Part shown: positions 1 through 8,464 of the stretch, one piece after another | Layout of the letters: each line of letters starts with the position of its first letter | How positions within the stretch are numbered: position 1 is the first letter of the stretch | Assembly (NCBI GenBank): GCA_963840075.1 | Contig: CAWIXS010000033.1 | Coordinates: forward strand, 1-64,000 | Source: AWTP1-13 sp963840075 | GTDB lineage: Bacteria; Pseudomonadota; Alphaproteobacteria; Rhizobiales; Hyphomicrobiaceae | Length of the DNA: 64,000 nucleotides | Direction of reading: 5' to 3' | Notes under the pieces: generated by a model | What the model saw: only the letters and a program-made list of their open reading frames with translations | Database searches by the model: none | Told to the model about the DNA's origin: nothing | Program-made: the position numbers and the translations under genes

Positions 1-398
1 CGAACACGAACGACGCGTCCCGGTTGGCGTCGCAGTGGCCGAAGGCGGCCGCGCGCTGCCACAGCGCCCGCCACACCTTGACGAACTCGGTGCGCCTCGG
101 TCTCGCTCACCTTGGAGGCCACCAGCGGCCGGAGCCCCGGCAAGTCCGGGTCGATGAGCTGCTCGGGCTGCACGGTCTTGGGGTCGACGTTGCCGAAGAG
201 CGGCTCGATCCAGCGCCAGGCGCGCGGCCAGTCGTCACGCGAGTGCTGCTCCTTGGTCCAGGCGATGCCCTTGTTGCGACGCTCAGACTCGCGCAGCGCC
301 ATCGCGCGCAGGTAGGCGTCGCCCAGCGACCCGGGAGGGTACTTCGGCTTGGGCGCGGTCGGCCCGAGCCTGGCGCGCCGGGCAGCAGCGCGCCTCAT
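1..398 (-). pseudogene. N-terminal part of a phage-type integrase, frameshifted, runs off the window
   Basis: The minus strand from an ATG at 398 reads as a basic leader followed by a stretch rich in Trp and Arg (WPRAWRWIEPLF) and then EAHRV. After a frame change near 75-90 it continues as VKVWRALWQRAAAFG. This resembles the core-binding region of alphaproteobacterial prophage integrases. The catalytic domain would lie beyond base 1. The frameshift and the phage debris that follows argue for a dead prophage end. The family call rests on remembered motif resemblance only. Confidence 0.4.
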
Positions 399-508
399 GG
401 TCCGCCAGCGCGACGCTGCGGACGACCTTCGCCTTGAGGCTGACGCACGTCCGGCACGCCGGCCTGTTGGCTCAAGCACGTACTTCACGACAACCCCGAG
501 GTCACATC

Positions 509-841
509 ATGAGCACACCCGGCGGCTTTGCGAAGCCCCTCCCACGCAGTCCGCAGCTTCCGCCGCGCGTCGAGAGCTATTCGGAAATCCCAGCGGGAGC
601 CCGCTTGCTCTACGACACCGACGGCAGCGGCGAGAGCTACAGGCTCAACCACGTCGGCCAGGCTGTCGCGCACTATCGCCGTCTCGCGGCCGAGAACGAT
701 GGGCTGGACGTACCGCCCCCACGCAAGATCGTGCGCTTCGACCGCGAGGGTTGGGCTCGGCTGCTGGCTGTCGTGGATCCTGCGGAGCGGGCCTGCTTTT
801 TGCGGCAAGCCGGCGCCAGGAAGATTCTGATCGCAGGGTAA
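509..841 (+). CDS. hypothetical protein in prophage remnant
   Basis: An open frame of 110 residues starts at an ATG with a weak GAGG eleven bases upstream. The protein is soluble-looking, without signal peptide or membrane segment. The centre is polar (DTDGSGESYRLNHVGQ) and the C-terminal half has a helix-like pattern. I do not recognise a family. It lies among phage fragments on the same strand and ends four bases before the next, broken, frame, so it is probably a small phage gene. Confidence 0.45.
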   Translation: MSTPGGFAKPLPRSPQLPPRVESYSEIPAGARLLYDTDGSGESYRLNHVGQAVAHYRRLAAENDGLDVPPPRKIVRFDREGWARLLAVVDPAERACFLRQAGARKILIAG

Positions 842-845
842 GCTC

Positions 846-1068
846 ATGGCGATCAAGCCCAAAACGTTTTCGAGGAGCTTCTCGCCGTCGACAGCGGCGG
901 CGGGAGCACCAGGAGCGCCACTTCGTGGCGCTGAACCGAGCCGCAGCGCGAGCCGTCGTGGCAAATGGCGGCGTCCTGCAGAACGGCGTCAATCAGAATG
1001 TGGCGAAAGGCCTGCTGCCGTTCCTGGTCGCGGCCAAGGACCAGCGCAAGCGCCGGGGGCGCCGGTGA
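846..1068 (+). pseudogene. small phage-like gene, frameshifted
   Basis: The frame opens at ATG 846 (MAIKPKTFS) but the part with protein-like composition, NQNVAKGLLPFLVAAKDQRK, is in another frame that ends at 1068. A one-base change near 870-900 would join them into a basic protein of about 75 residues. The next gene's GTG at 1065 overlaps the stop, a spacing typical of packed phage genes. Function unknown. Confidence 0.35.
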
Positions 1069-1362
1069 GCCAGAGAGACCCCGTGGACGCCCTCCGCGAC
1101 ACCCTCGACGTGCTCTCGCGCGCCGAGGTCGAGCGCGCTTGGGTCGTAGCCGAGGCCGCGAAGAAGGCCCTCGGCTGCGGGAGTCCTGCGCTCCGCGCGG
1201 AGACCGCCGCCCATCTGCGTGGCGACGACACTCGCCGAGCTCGGGGCCAACACGCAGCGCCCAAATGATCTCGCCGACGTGCTGCCCGCCGGAGAGGCCC
1301 TGCTGACGTATCTGCTGGGCCGGGTTGCGATCATCGTCAGCGAGCAGGCTGCCGCGACCTGA
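1065..1362 (+). pseudogene. small phage-like gene, frameshifted
   Basis: A GTG at 1065 overlaps the previous stop and starts SQRDPVDALRDTLDVLSR, a helical, charged sequence. Near 1210 the sensible frame changes to TTLAELGANTQRPNDLADVL and ends at 1362 after RVAIIVSEQ. Joined, it would be about 98 residues. Position before a tape-measure fragment suggests a tail-assembly accessory protein, but nothing in the sequence proves that. Confidence 0.35.
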
Positions 1363-1421
1363 AGGGCCTGCGGATCGGCCGCGGATAGCCCCAACACCAC
1401 TGACCATCTGGAGCGCTCGCG

Positions 1422-1640
1422 ATGACGACGACCATGAACGTCTCCGTTCACTTGCGTCTTGTCGACCAGCTGACCCGGAACATCCGCACCACCATCCAGG
1501 CGCTGCAGCAGTTCGGGCGCGAGGCCCAGAACATCAACCGCATCGCGACCGGCTCGGCAATCTCGAGCCAGTTCAACCGTTTGCATGGGCAGGTCCGCGG
1601 GCTCGCCGGCGAGGTGCGCGCGCTCGCGCGGGCGCCGCAT
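1422..1640 (+). pseudogene. phage tail tape-measure protein, N-terminal stub
   Basis: From ATG 1422 the product is a low-hydrophobicity, helix-forming sequence (LVDQLTRNIRTTIQALQQFG, then GREAQNINRI) like the start of tail tape-measure proteins. Such proteins normally run to many hundreds of residues. Here the match stops near 1640, where the DNA switches to a late-control-D-like frame, so most of the gene has been deleted. Confidence 0.45.
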
Positions 1641-1659
1641 GGGGCGCGAGCGGGGCGGG

Positions 1660-1857
1660 ATGTCGATCGAGATCGTGGGCAACCCCTCGTGCGCGGCCGA
1701 CATGACGGTCGTGGTGATCGGCGTGCGCCCGGGATCGGCCGACGGCATCTGGCGCATCAAGACCGCCAAGCACACGCTCGACGGCCACGGCTTCTCGACC
1801 GAGCTGCAGGCGGAGCTGCCCGGGCAGGGCAACCGCCGCCAGGGGCAGGAAGTTGCG
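1660..1857 (+). pseudogene. phage late control D / tail protein, C-terminal fragment
   Basis: The frame starting MSIEIVGNPSCAAD continues to VRPGSADGIWRIKTAKHT and GHGFSTELQAELP. This matches the usual C-terminal strand pattern of phage gpD (late control) proteins, in which a DGxWRI(K/T)xAxH motif and a final GGFTTxLxxE segment are typical. The N-terminal three quarters are missing. The fragment is fused to a tape-measure stub upstream, so this is a deletion scar of a contractile-tail prophage. Confidence 0.5.
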
Positions 1858-1890
1858 GCGCGGAACGAGACCTCCAACACCGGGCCAGCG

Positions 1891-2195
1891 TCGCTCGGAA
1901 TCGCGAAGCTTCCTCCCCTCTACTGCCGCTCGAGGCGCAGGACGCGATGGGCGCGTGGCTCGCCGAGTCCTGCGAGGTCAAATCCACCTTCCAGGAGAAG
2001 GCGTCGAGGCTCTACGGCTCATGGAAGGCTTATGCCGATCGCGTCGGGGAGACGCCTGGCTCGATCAAGACATTCGGCCCCACGCTGGAGAGCCGAGGCT
2101 TCCCTCGTGCACCGAGCCGCAGGGCGGGGAGCGTCTATCAGGGCTTGCGCCTCATTGCCGATGAGGAGCAGCCGCCCTCCTACTGGGACCGTTAG
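1891..2195 (+). pseudogene. P4-type DNA primase/helicase, C-terminal fragment
   Basis: The frame ending at 2195 reads LEAQDAMGAWLAESCEVKST, then a Trp-containing SRLYGSWKAYADRVGE and FGPTLESRGF. This is the winged-helix-like C-terminal segment found after the D5 helicase domain in P4-family primases of prophages and integrative elements. The primase and helicase domains themselves are absent. Confidence 0.5.
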
Positions 2196-2411
2196 CGGGA
2201 CAGGTGGCAGATGGTGGCAGATGGTGGCAGGCCGGGGGATCGACCGCCTATACCGCGTGCTCACCAGCCTTGGATGGACCGTCAAGATGACGAACGAGCT
2301 ACACGACGTGGGCGCCGGCGAGATCGTGCGCGCTCTCCTTGCCGGCCGCGGTATCCTGTCCGATGCCTCAGCACACCTCTCGGCGCGTCTTGGCAGGCGC
2401 GTATCACGGCC

Positions 2412-2870
2412 ATGCTCGCGTCACGCATGGCCGCGTCTCCGATCCTCAATCAGATCGCCCAGATCGCCTGGGAGCGAGGCGCTGAGAAGGCCATCGAGAG
2501 ATTCCACGAGGCACAACGGGCCCAGCGGGCAAGCAAGCCAGCCGCTGGCAGCGGCAAGCGCGCTGACGGCTCTGGCCCTCTTGGCGTGGCGGGCGATGTT
2601 GACGCTTCTGACGGGCCCAACGCGCGCACGCGCGCGCGCCCGTCATGGGGTGTTACGGCGGCCGATGTCCAGGCTGCGCGCGACATGCGCCTGTGCATGG
2701 CGCGGACGCGGCAAGGCTACCCGTGCACGCGACGTGTCGTTCCTGGCCGAAACCGCTGCCCCAGTCATGGCGGCCTGAGCAGCGGTCCGAAAACTCAGGA
2801 AGGGCGGGAGCGCATTGCCCGTGCGGCGCGCGAGCGCTGGCGGCGCCATAGAGGAGGGCGCAGCCGATGA
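2412..2870 (+). CDS. small basic protein with HGG-SGPKT tail
   Basis: From ATG 2412 a 152-residue, strongly basic protein is encoded. Its first third is helical (NQIAQIAWERGAEKAIERF), the middle is low-complexity, and the C-terminus carries HGGLSSGPKTQEGRERI followed by an Arg-rich tail. The HGGxSTGPKT motif recurs in small prophage-borne proteins; its function is not known to me. Two Cys and a His (CTRRVVPGRNRCPSHGG) could form a zinc site. The stop at 2870 lies inside the truncated lyase region, so the gene marks the prophage end of a deletion junction. Confidence 0.5.
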   Translation: MLASRMAASPILNQIAQIAWERGAEKAIERFHEAQRAQRASKPAAGSGKRADGSGPLGVAGDVDASDGPNARTRARPSWGVTAADVQAARDMRLCMARTRQGYPCTRRVVPGRNRCPSHGGLSSGPKTQEGRERIARAARERWRRHRGGRSR

Positions 2871-3838
2871 ACTGCAAGCAACCTTCTCCCTCGCGGGAGG
2901 CACGTCGAGCCTGCTGCTTTCATCCGGCATGGCCGCCGCCACGACCGCCTTTCTTGCCCTGGAGAGGCCGGCCCACGTGATCGCCCCGAGGATCATGTAT
3001 TGGCCTCTGCGCAAGTGGCTGCAGGAGGACGCAGCAAGCCACGCGATCGACGTGACCCTCGTCGGAGCCAGCGAGCCGGCGGCCGTTGCCGCGGCCGTGC
3101 GGCCGGGCGAGACCAGGCTCATTTGGATCGAGACGCCCGGCAACCCCCTCTGGACGATCACTGACATCGCGGAGACGGCGCGTCTCGCCCATGCCGCCGG
3201 CGCGTTGCTGGGGGTCGACTCCACGGTGGCGACCCCAGTGCTCTCGCGCCCTCTCGCCCTCGGCGCCGACGTCGTCATGCATTCCGCGACCAAGTATCTC
3301 AACGGCCACTCGGACGTGATCGCCGGCGTCCTGGTGTTCGCCCGCAACGATGCCTACAGCAGAAGGGCGGCTCGCGTTCGCGACGACGCTGGGCAGCATC
3401 CTGGGGCCGTTCGAGGCGGCCTTGCTGTTGCGGGGCCTGCGCACCTTGCATGTCCGTGTGCGCCACCAATCCGCGTCCGCCATGAGCATCGCCCGCCGCC
3501 TGGCCCGTCATGAGCGCATCGAGGCGGTGCTCTACCCGGGGCTCGAGACGCACCCCGGCCATGCCGTCGCTGCAAGCCAGATGCGGGACGGCTTCGGCGG
3601 CATGCTGTCGGTGCGGCTCAAGGGCGGTGAGGCAGCCGCCATCGCCGCTGCGCCCCGCGTCGAGGTGTGGAAGCGGGCGACCTCGCTCGGCGGCGTCGCG
3701 AGCCTCGTTGAGCATCGCGCCAGCGTCGAGGGACCCGACTCACCCTGTCCGCCGGACCTCCTGCGACTTTCGGTTGGTCTCGAGAGCGTGGACGACCTGA
3801 TCGATGACCTCGAGCAGGCGACAGGAGCCTCGTCCTAG
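2865..3838 (+). pseudogene. gamma-family PLP lyase (cystathionine gamma-synthase-like), truncated and frameshifted
   Basis: The product belongs to the Cys/Met-metabolism PLP enzymes. It has SSGMAAATTA near the start, the substrate loop WIETPGNPLW, the cofactor aspartate region GVDSTVATPV and the PLP lysine in HSATKYLNGHSD. The usual first 60-80 residues are missing because the DNA joins a phage gene near 2865. A frameshift near 3350 moves the C-terminal half (GSILGPFEAALLLRGLRTL to the stop at 3838) into another frame. Two independent lesions make it a pseudogene. An intact relative is encoded at 38742-39935. Confidence 0.75.
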
Positions 3839-3916
3839 GCCACGCCATCAGGTCGGGCCGGCCAACGCACCGACGCTCTCGTACGTCTCTTCTACCCTCC
3901 CATAGCTGCCGAAGTT

Positions 3917-3948
3917 GCTGCGCCGCCGAAATCTTCCGGGTCGTGCCA
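3917..3948 (+). repeat. left copy of a 32-bp direct repeat
   Basis: The segment from GCTGCGCCGCCGAA to GGGTCGTGCCA recurs at 5349-5380 with 29 of 32 bases identical. The two copies bracket the HxlR and DUF1330 genes. See the finding on this island. Confidence 0.6.
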
Positions 3949-4038
3949 CAATCGGCTGTGAGGATCCGCCTACAATCCGGTACAGACTAGGCGATGTCAT
4001 GCGCCGTCCTGTAGTCGGATGACGCTGAAGTCTCGCGT

Positions 4039-4734
4039 CTATGCCGCGGCGCGCTTTGCCTCGATCGCAAACGGGCTGAGCCCGAGCCACGTCTGGATCT
4101 TGCCCGCAATGTCCTGGTCTCCCGTGAGCACGACCTTCGCGCCCTCTTTCTTGACCGTCGTAAGCCCCATCCAGATTGCGGTCATTGTGCGCAGGTCGGT
4201 CGCGACGTAGAGATCGACATCGAACCCCGGATCGGTCCAGCAAAGATCCACCTCGCCGAGTGGTTCGACGACCAGCCACCAGGAGCGCTTTGGAACCGGC
4301 AGCTCGTGGTACAGAAACTGTATCACCGTGCGCCGGTTGGGCAGGGGAGTGGGGTTCAGGTTGCGCCGCATGTCCCACATGAGCAGCGACGGATCCAGGT
4401 TCTTGAGCGACTTGCGGGCCTCGACCCACTTCTGGCCCCAGAAGCCCACCGCCTCGACCACGGCGCGCAGGTCTTTGCCCGACTCGGTCAAGCGATACTC
4501 AAAGACGCCTTTCTCCGACTTCAGCTCCGTGCGCTCGACGGCGCCTGCCAACTCTAGCTCTTTGAGCCGCTGAGACAAGAGTGTCGGGGACATTTTTGGA
4601 ACACCACGACGCAGGTCATTGAAGCGCGTCGATCCGGCAACCAGCTCCCGCAGCAGAACCACGGTCCACCGCGTACACAACACCTCGGCGGCCATCGCGA
4701 CGGGACAGAACTGCTTGTATCCGTGCTGCGTCAT
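4039..4734 (-). CDS. HxlR-family transcriptional regulator with C-terminal extension
   Basis: The 231-residue product has the MarR-like winged helix of HxlR regulators in its first 110 residues. The signature parts are CPVAMAAEVLCTRWT, LLRELVAGSTRFNDLRRGVP, SPTLLSQRLKELE and GVFEYRLTESG, and Cys-11 lies in the position used for redox sensing in some members. The remaining 120 residues form an alpha/beta SCP2-like extension with several Trp. The ATG at 4734 was chosen because it gives the normal HxlR N-terminus; the frame stays open upstream without homology. It is divergent from the DUF1330 gene, its likely target. Confidence 0.85.
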   Translation of the reverse strand: MTQHGYKQFCPVAMAAEVLCTRWTVVLLRELVAGSTRFNDLRRGVPKMSPTLLSQRLKELELAGAVERTELKSEKGVFEYRLTESGKDLRAVVEAVGFWGQKWVEARKSLKNLDPSLLMWDMRRNLNPTPLPNRRTVIQFLYHELPVPKRSWWLVVEPLGEVDLCWTDPGFDVDLYVATDLRTMTAIWMGLTTVKKEGAKVVLTGDQDIAGKIQTWLGLSPFAIEAKRAAA

Positions 4735-4815
4735 TTGTCGGCCTCTCGATGCGTTGCAGCGAGACCTTAGGTCCTGCGTCGTCATACGACTAGTCCAGAC
4801 TCTGTACCGGCCCGC

Positions 4816-4833
4816 TCCAGTTCCTGGACTGGA
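4816..4833. promoter_or_regulatory. inverted repeat between HxlR and DUF1330 genes
   Basis: TCCAGT and ACTGGA are separated by six bases in the 183-bp divergent intergenic region. A TCCAG half site lies about 20 bp further toward the regulator gene. This is a candidate operator for the HxlR protein; inferred from position only. Confidence 0.3.
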
Positions 4834-4917
4834 TTGCAGCGGCGTTCTCCTGTGAACCTTCGTGCAAGGCGTTTGGCAATTCATGCGCCGAACAAGGAAC
4901 CACAGGAGCACAAGACA

Positions 4918-5244
4918 ATGACAGTGTACGTGATCGCAGATATCAAGGTGACAGACGACAAGTGGGTGCCGGCTTACGCCGCATCGGTGCATGATCTGGT
5001 GCACAAGCACGGCGGCAAGTATCTGTCGCGGAGCGGCAACGTGAAGACTCTGGAGGGAAAGCCTCTGGATACCACGCTCATCGCGCTGATGGCGTTCCCG
5101 ACTGCGCAGGCCGCACAGGCCTTCGTCGCCGATCCCAAGTACGCACCATACGTGGCGGCCCGTCAGGCCGGCAGCGAAAGCCGTTTCCAGCTGATCGATG
5201 ACGTCGATCTTGCGGGAACAATTCCGTACCTTCCAAAGGGCTAA
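4918..5244 (+). CDS. DUF1330 family protein
   Basis: The 108-residue protein begins MTVYVIADIKVTDDKW and contains HGGKYLSRSGNVKTLEG and DPKYAPYVAARQAGSESR, the typical pattern of DUF1330, a small dimeric alpha-beta barrel fold. AGGAG lies about 13 bases before the ATG. The reaction is unknown; these proteins are often found beside redox-responsive regulators, as here. The gene ends eight bases before a perfect hairpin. Confidence 0.85.
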   Translation: MTVYVIADIKVTDDKWVPAYAASVHDLVHKHGGKYLSRSGNVKTLEGKPLDTTLIALMAFPTAQAAQAFVADPKYAPYVAARQAGSESRFQLIDDVDLAGTIPYLPKG

Positions 5245-5251
5245 CGATAAG

Positions 5252-5278
5252 GCGGAAGTCGGCATCGCCGACTTCCGC
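5252..5278 (+). terminator. hairpin after DUF1330 gene
   Basis: GCGGAAGTCGGC, an ATC loop and GCCGACTTCCGC form a perfect 12-bp stem eight bases after the DUF1330 stop. There is no T-run after it, so it may act as an RNA-stabilising or factor-aided terminator rather than a classical intrinsic one. Confidence 0.5.
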
Positions 5279-5348
5279 AGCGGTCAAGAGTACGCATGCC
5301 GCCTGGCGCGTCGGCACGGGGTAAGTGCCTCTGTAACCGGAAGGAATC

Positions 5349-5380
5349 GCTGCACCGCCGAAGACTTCCGGGTCGTGCCA
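5349..5380 (+). repeat. right copy of a 32-bp direct repeat
   Basis: Pairs with 3917-3948 (29 of 32 bases identical). It lies between the DUF1330 hairpin and the leader of the IS91-type unit. Confidence 0.6.
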
Positions 5381-5529
5381 GTGAACGAACCCGCTCACGC
5401 GGGAGCGCGCTGCGCGCAAGATGGTGCTCGGGGAGAAGTCGAGCCCCAGCTGAGATGAGGTGACGGGGCGGGTGCTCCGTCTTGAGGATCGAGGGGTCGT
5501 TGAACCTCACCTCAAGACAGGAGACCCCG

Positions 5530-7062
5530 ATGAGCGAGAAGCCCATCAGCCCGCTGCGCCAGCGCATGATCGAAGACATGACCGTGCGCAACTTCGTGGA
5601 GAAGACGAAGAGCGACTACGTCCGCCACGTCAAGAGCCTGGCGGCCTTCCTCGGCCGCTCCCCCGACACGGCAACGCCGGAGGACCTGCGCCGCTTGCAG
5701 CTCGACCAGACCAGGACCGGTGTGCGTCCGCCAACCGTCAACGGCTCGGTGGCCGCCTTGCGCTTCTTCTTCACGGTGACGCTCGATCGTCCCGAGATGG
5801 CCCGGCACCTCACGTTCGTGCACGAGCCGCGCCGGGTGCCGATCGTGATGAGCCCGGAGGAGGTGGCGCGCTTCCTGGAGTCGGCACCGGGGCCGAAGTG
5901 GAAGGCGGCGCTCAGCGCGGCCTACGGCGCAGGCCTGCGCGTATCCGAAGCCGTGGCGCTGAAGGTGTCGGATGTCGACAGCCAGCGCATGCTGCTCCGC
6001 ATCGAGCAGGGCAAGGGCCGCAAGGATCGACATGCGATGCTCTCCCCGCAGCTGCTCGAGCTGTTGCGCGACTGGTATCGCATCGCGCGGCCCCCGGTGT
6101 GGCTGTTGCCTGGACAGAACCCGGTGAACCACATCACGGCGCGGCAGCTCTCGCGCGTCGTCTACGACACCGCTGCGGCGGCCGAGATCAAGAAGCGGGT
6201 GTCGCCGCACACGCTGCGGCACAGCTTCGCCACCCACCTGTTGGAGCAGAACATCGACATCCGCGTGATCCAGGTGCTGTTGGGTCACGCCAGGCTCGAG
6301 AGCAGCGCGCTCTACACGCGGGTCGCCACCAACACGATCCGCGCGGTCATGAGCCCGCTCGACCGGCTGACGCCGATCCGTTCCAAGAAGGAGGGCCCGC
6401 CCAGGCAGCACGCGGCTCATGTCCCGCCCCGCTCTGGAGGTCGCGGACATCTTCCGCGACCACGGGGCCGCCTGGCGTCAAGCCAATCGCGGCCACGTGA
6501 GCCTCGCCCAGCTCAAGGCGATGAGCGCCATCGAGAGCTGCCGCACGGCGGCTCTCGGCGGGCACGTTGCGCGCTGCGAGGACTGCGCCCACACGACCAT
6601 CGCCTACAACAGCTGCCGCAATCGGCACTGCCCGAAGTGCCAGGCCGCCGCGGCGCGCGCGTGGATGGAGGAGCGCCAGGCCGAGCTGTTGTCCGTGCCC
6701 TATTTCCACATCGTCTTCACGCTGCCCTCCGAGATCGGCGACATCGCCTGCCAGAACAAGGCGGCGATCTACGACCTCTTGTTCAAGGCCTCGGCCGAGA
6801 CCATGCTCACCATCGCTGCCGACCCCAAGCACCTGGGCGTTCATCCGCCGCTTCCTGCTCCACGTCCTGCCCAAGGGCTTCCACCGCATCCGCCACTACG
6901 GCCTCCTCGCCGGCGGAGCGCGCGAGGAGAACATCGCGCAGGCTCGCGAGCTTCTGGACACCGCTGCAAGCACCGCCACCGATCCCAAAGACGAAGCTGC
7001 CCCCGATGACGGACCTCAATCCGCGCTCGCCACCCCGTGCCCCTGCTGCGGCGGCCGCATGA
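5530..7062 (+). CDS. tyrosine recombinase of an IS91-type unit, reading frame over-long
   Basis: From ATG 5530 the first 290 residues are a complete tyrosine recombinase. The SAM-like N-domain begins SPLRQRMIEDMTVRNF. The catalytic Arg is in GAGLRVSEAVAL, the Lys in GKGRKDRHAML, the HxxR box in SPHTLRHSFATHLLE, the second His in IQVLLGHARLESS, and the nucleophile Tyr in ALYTRV. Homology ends near 6390, but no stop follows until 7062, so the frame runs out of phase across the downstream transposase gene. Such integrases accompany the HUH transposase in many IS91-family elements of alphaproteobacteria. The real stop was probably lost. Confidence 0.8.
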   Translation: MSEKPISPLRQRMIEDMTVRNFVEKTKSDYVRHVKSLAAFLGRSPDTATPEDLRRLQLDQTRTGVRPPTVNGSVAALRFFFTVTLDRPEMARHLTFVHEPRRVPIVMSPEEVARFLESAPGPKWKAALSAAYGAGLRVSEAVALKVSDVDSQRMLLRIEQGKGRKDRHAMLSPQLLELLRDWYRIARPPVWLLPGQNPVNHITARQLSRVVYDTAAAAEIKKRVSPHTLRHSFATHLLEQNIDIRVIQVLLGHARLESSALYTRVATNTIRAVMSPLDRLTPIRSKKEGPPRQHAAHVPPRSGGRGHLPRPRGRLASSQSRPREPRPAQGDERHRELPHGGSRRARCALRGLRPHDHRLQQLPQSALPEVPGRRGARVDGGAPGRAVVRALFPHRLHAALRDRRHRLPEQGGDLRPLVQGLGRDHAHHRCRPQAPGRSSAASCSTSCPRASTASATTASSPAERARRTSRRLASFWTPLQAPPPIPKTKLPPMTDLNPRSPPRAPAAAAA

Positions 7063-7133
7063 TCGTCATCGACACCTTCCACGCCGGCTGCCAGCCACGT
7101 TACGCGCCGACCATCAGGATCGACACGTCATGA
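6419..7133 (+). pseudogene. IS91-family transposase with internal deletion
   Basis: The frame from ATG 6419 carries the zinc-binding N-domain of IS91 transposases: CEDCAHTTIAYNSCRNRHCP, then KCQAAAARAW and PYFHIVFTLPSEIG. After AADPKHLG at about 6838 it jumps, out of frame, to the C-terminal part (FLLHVLPKGFHRIRHYGLL, ending CPCCGGRMIVI and 7133). The middle part, including the HUH and catalytic Tyr region, is deleted. The copy cannot be autonomous. Confidence 0.8.
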
Positions 7134-7500
7134 TCACCCCGTCCTGCATCTGCAGCGGTGCCGATCACTGGCGCCGGTCATCCGCCGGCTGCGATGGCGC
7201 TTGTCCGCAACGATACGCTGCGCGGGACATAGACCCTCGGTCACATGCAGATCGAGGCGCCCAACGCAGCCTGACGCCACGGCCCCGCCCCATCGCCAGC
7301 CCAGCCGACACAGCCCAGCGTCGCTCGCCTCGGTCCGGCCACCACCCCACTACCGCGAAATCCCCATAGCACTCGCGGCGCCCTCTTCCCCCCACTACCC
7401 GCGGGTTCCTTCCCTGGAGGCTTTCGGACGCCGGCCCCGGTGCCAGCCGCCCCGTCGCCATGGGCCGGCATCCGAAACCCTTCACAATACCGGTAAAAGT
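7134..7500 (+). mobile_element. 3' non-coding tail of the IS91-type unit
   Basis: About 370 bases of C-rich, gene-free DNA follow the transposase. They end near a GGTAAAAGTGGTATTAGG stretch, where the composition changes. IS91 elements lack inverted repeats and TSDs and end at a terIS site, so the exact end cannot be fixed here. Confidence 0.4.
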
Positions 7501-8464
7501 GGTATTAGGATGATCAGTCGTAGCGTGTTCTTTGGGCAACGCCAATGCCACGACGAACTGCATTGATCTACTTGAAAGGCAACCATGACACGCATCGAAT
7601 GTCGCGCCGAGGTGACAACGCAGTGGCGTGACTGATCGCAAGCTCGGAGCACAGGCAGCTATCGCGGGTTCGTGGTGGCGGCATAAGGAGGCCTGCGCGG
7701 CGGTGAACAGCACGGAGGCCCAGAGCCCCGGCGAAGCGGTGCGATACCCCACCGGCGAAAGCAGAAGTAGCCGACGCCAGTGATCAAAGCGACGGCGCGC
7801 TACGGCTTGACGGGACATTGCCTCATGCAGCGCAGGCAGCGTCCCGAGTTCGGTGGGATCGGCTGCGCAACACTGCAACCCTGTTGGGCAGGTAGGAGCC
7901 GGGCATTGACAGCGCAGCGCATGCAATCGCCGCTCGATGCCATCGCACAGCAATATTGGCCTTGAGGGCACCTGACGAAATCGCGCACGACAGTGAGGCC
8001 GGCGGAAACGACGAAATTGTTCGGCAATACCAGGATGAGCGTGCGTGGTCCGAGCAGGGCATTGTCCGCTTGGCGGGCTTGTCAGCCATGGTTGCGAATC
8101 CGTCAAACGGCTTCGCGGAGCCTGCCCCGGCCCGTACGTCTGCCCGCAAGACAGGGGCCGCGCTGGTTTCGGGCGCACCACCCGGACGCGGCCTCGACCG
8201 TGCTCATCACGATCGACCTTGGACGAAAAGTGCGCGCCCGTGAGGACTGTAATCCAAGTCAATTATCCGTTATCGTGTCCGTGACGTTTGACTTGCCTGC
8301 ATCAGCAGCCTACGGTTTACTTGGTGTGATGCCAAATTGCGGATCGCGGCAAACATCACAAAACGCTAGAGTGTGCGCGCACGGGAAGGGGTCTTGTGTG
8401 CATCACGGGACCATCCGTGAGGGAGATCTTGGCACCCAATTCAGGCTCGAAAGGGGGTTTTACC
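7501..8464. other. gene-poor region
   Basis: No reading frame here looks protein-like on either strand. The longest one, minus strand 7165-8262, has the composition of a shadow frame. A cysteine-rich minus-strand frame at 7800-8027 was considered but has no supporting context. Base composition falls toward 8300-8460, where A+T-rich sequence precedes the lectin gene and probably holds its promoter. Confidence 0.4.

Noticed and set aside
5252..5278. classical rho-independent terminator
   Set aside because: Perfect hairpin but no T-run after it, so it is listed only as terminator-like.
7800..8027. cysteine-rich 75-residue minus-strand frame
   Set aside because: Looks superficially like a disulfide-rich peptide, but it has no signal peptide or ribosome site and overlaps other equally poor frames.
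7165..8262. 365-residue open frame on the minus strand
   Set aside because: Composition (many Arg, Pro, Ser, Cys, no domain) is that of a random frame in G+C-rich DNA; it crosses the end of the IS91 unit.
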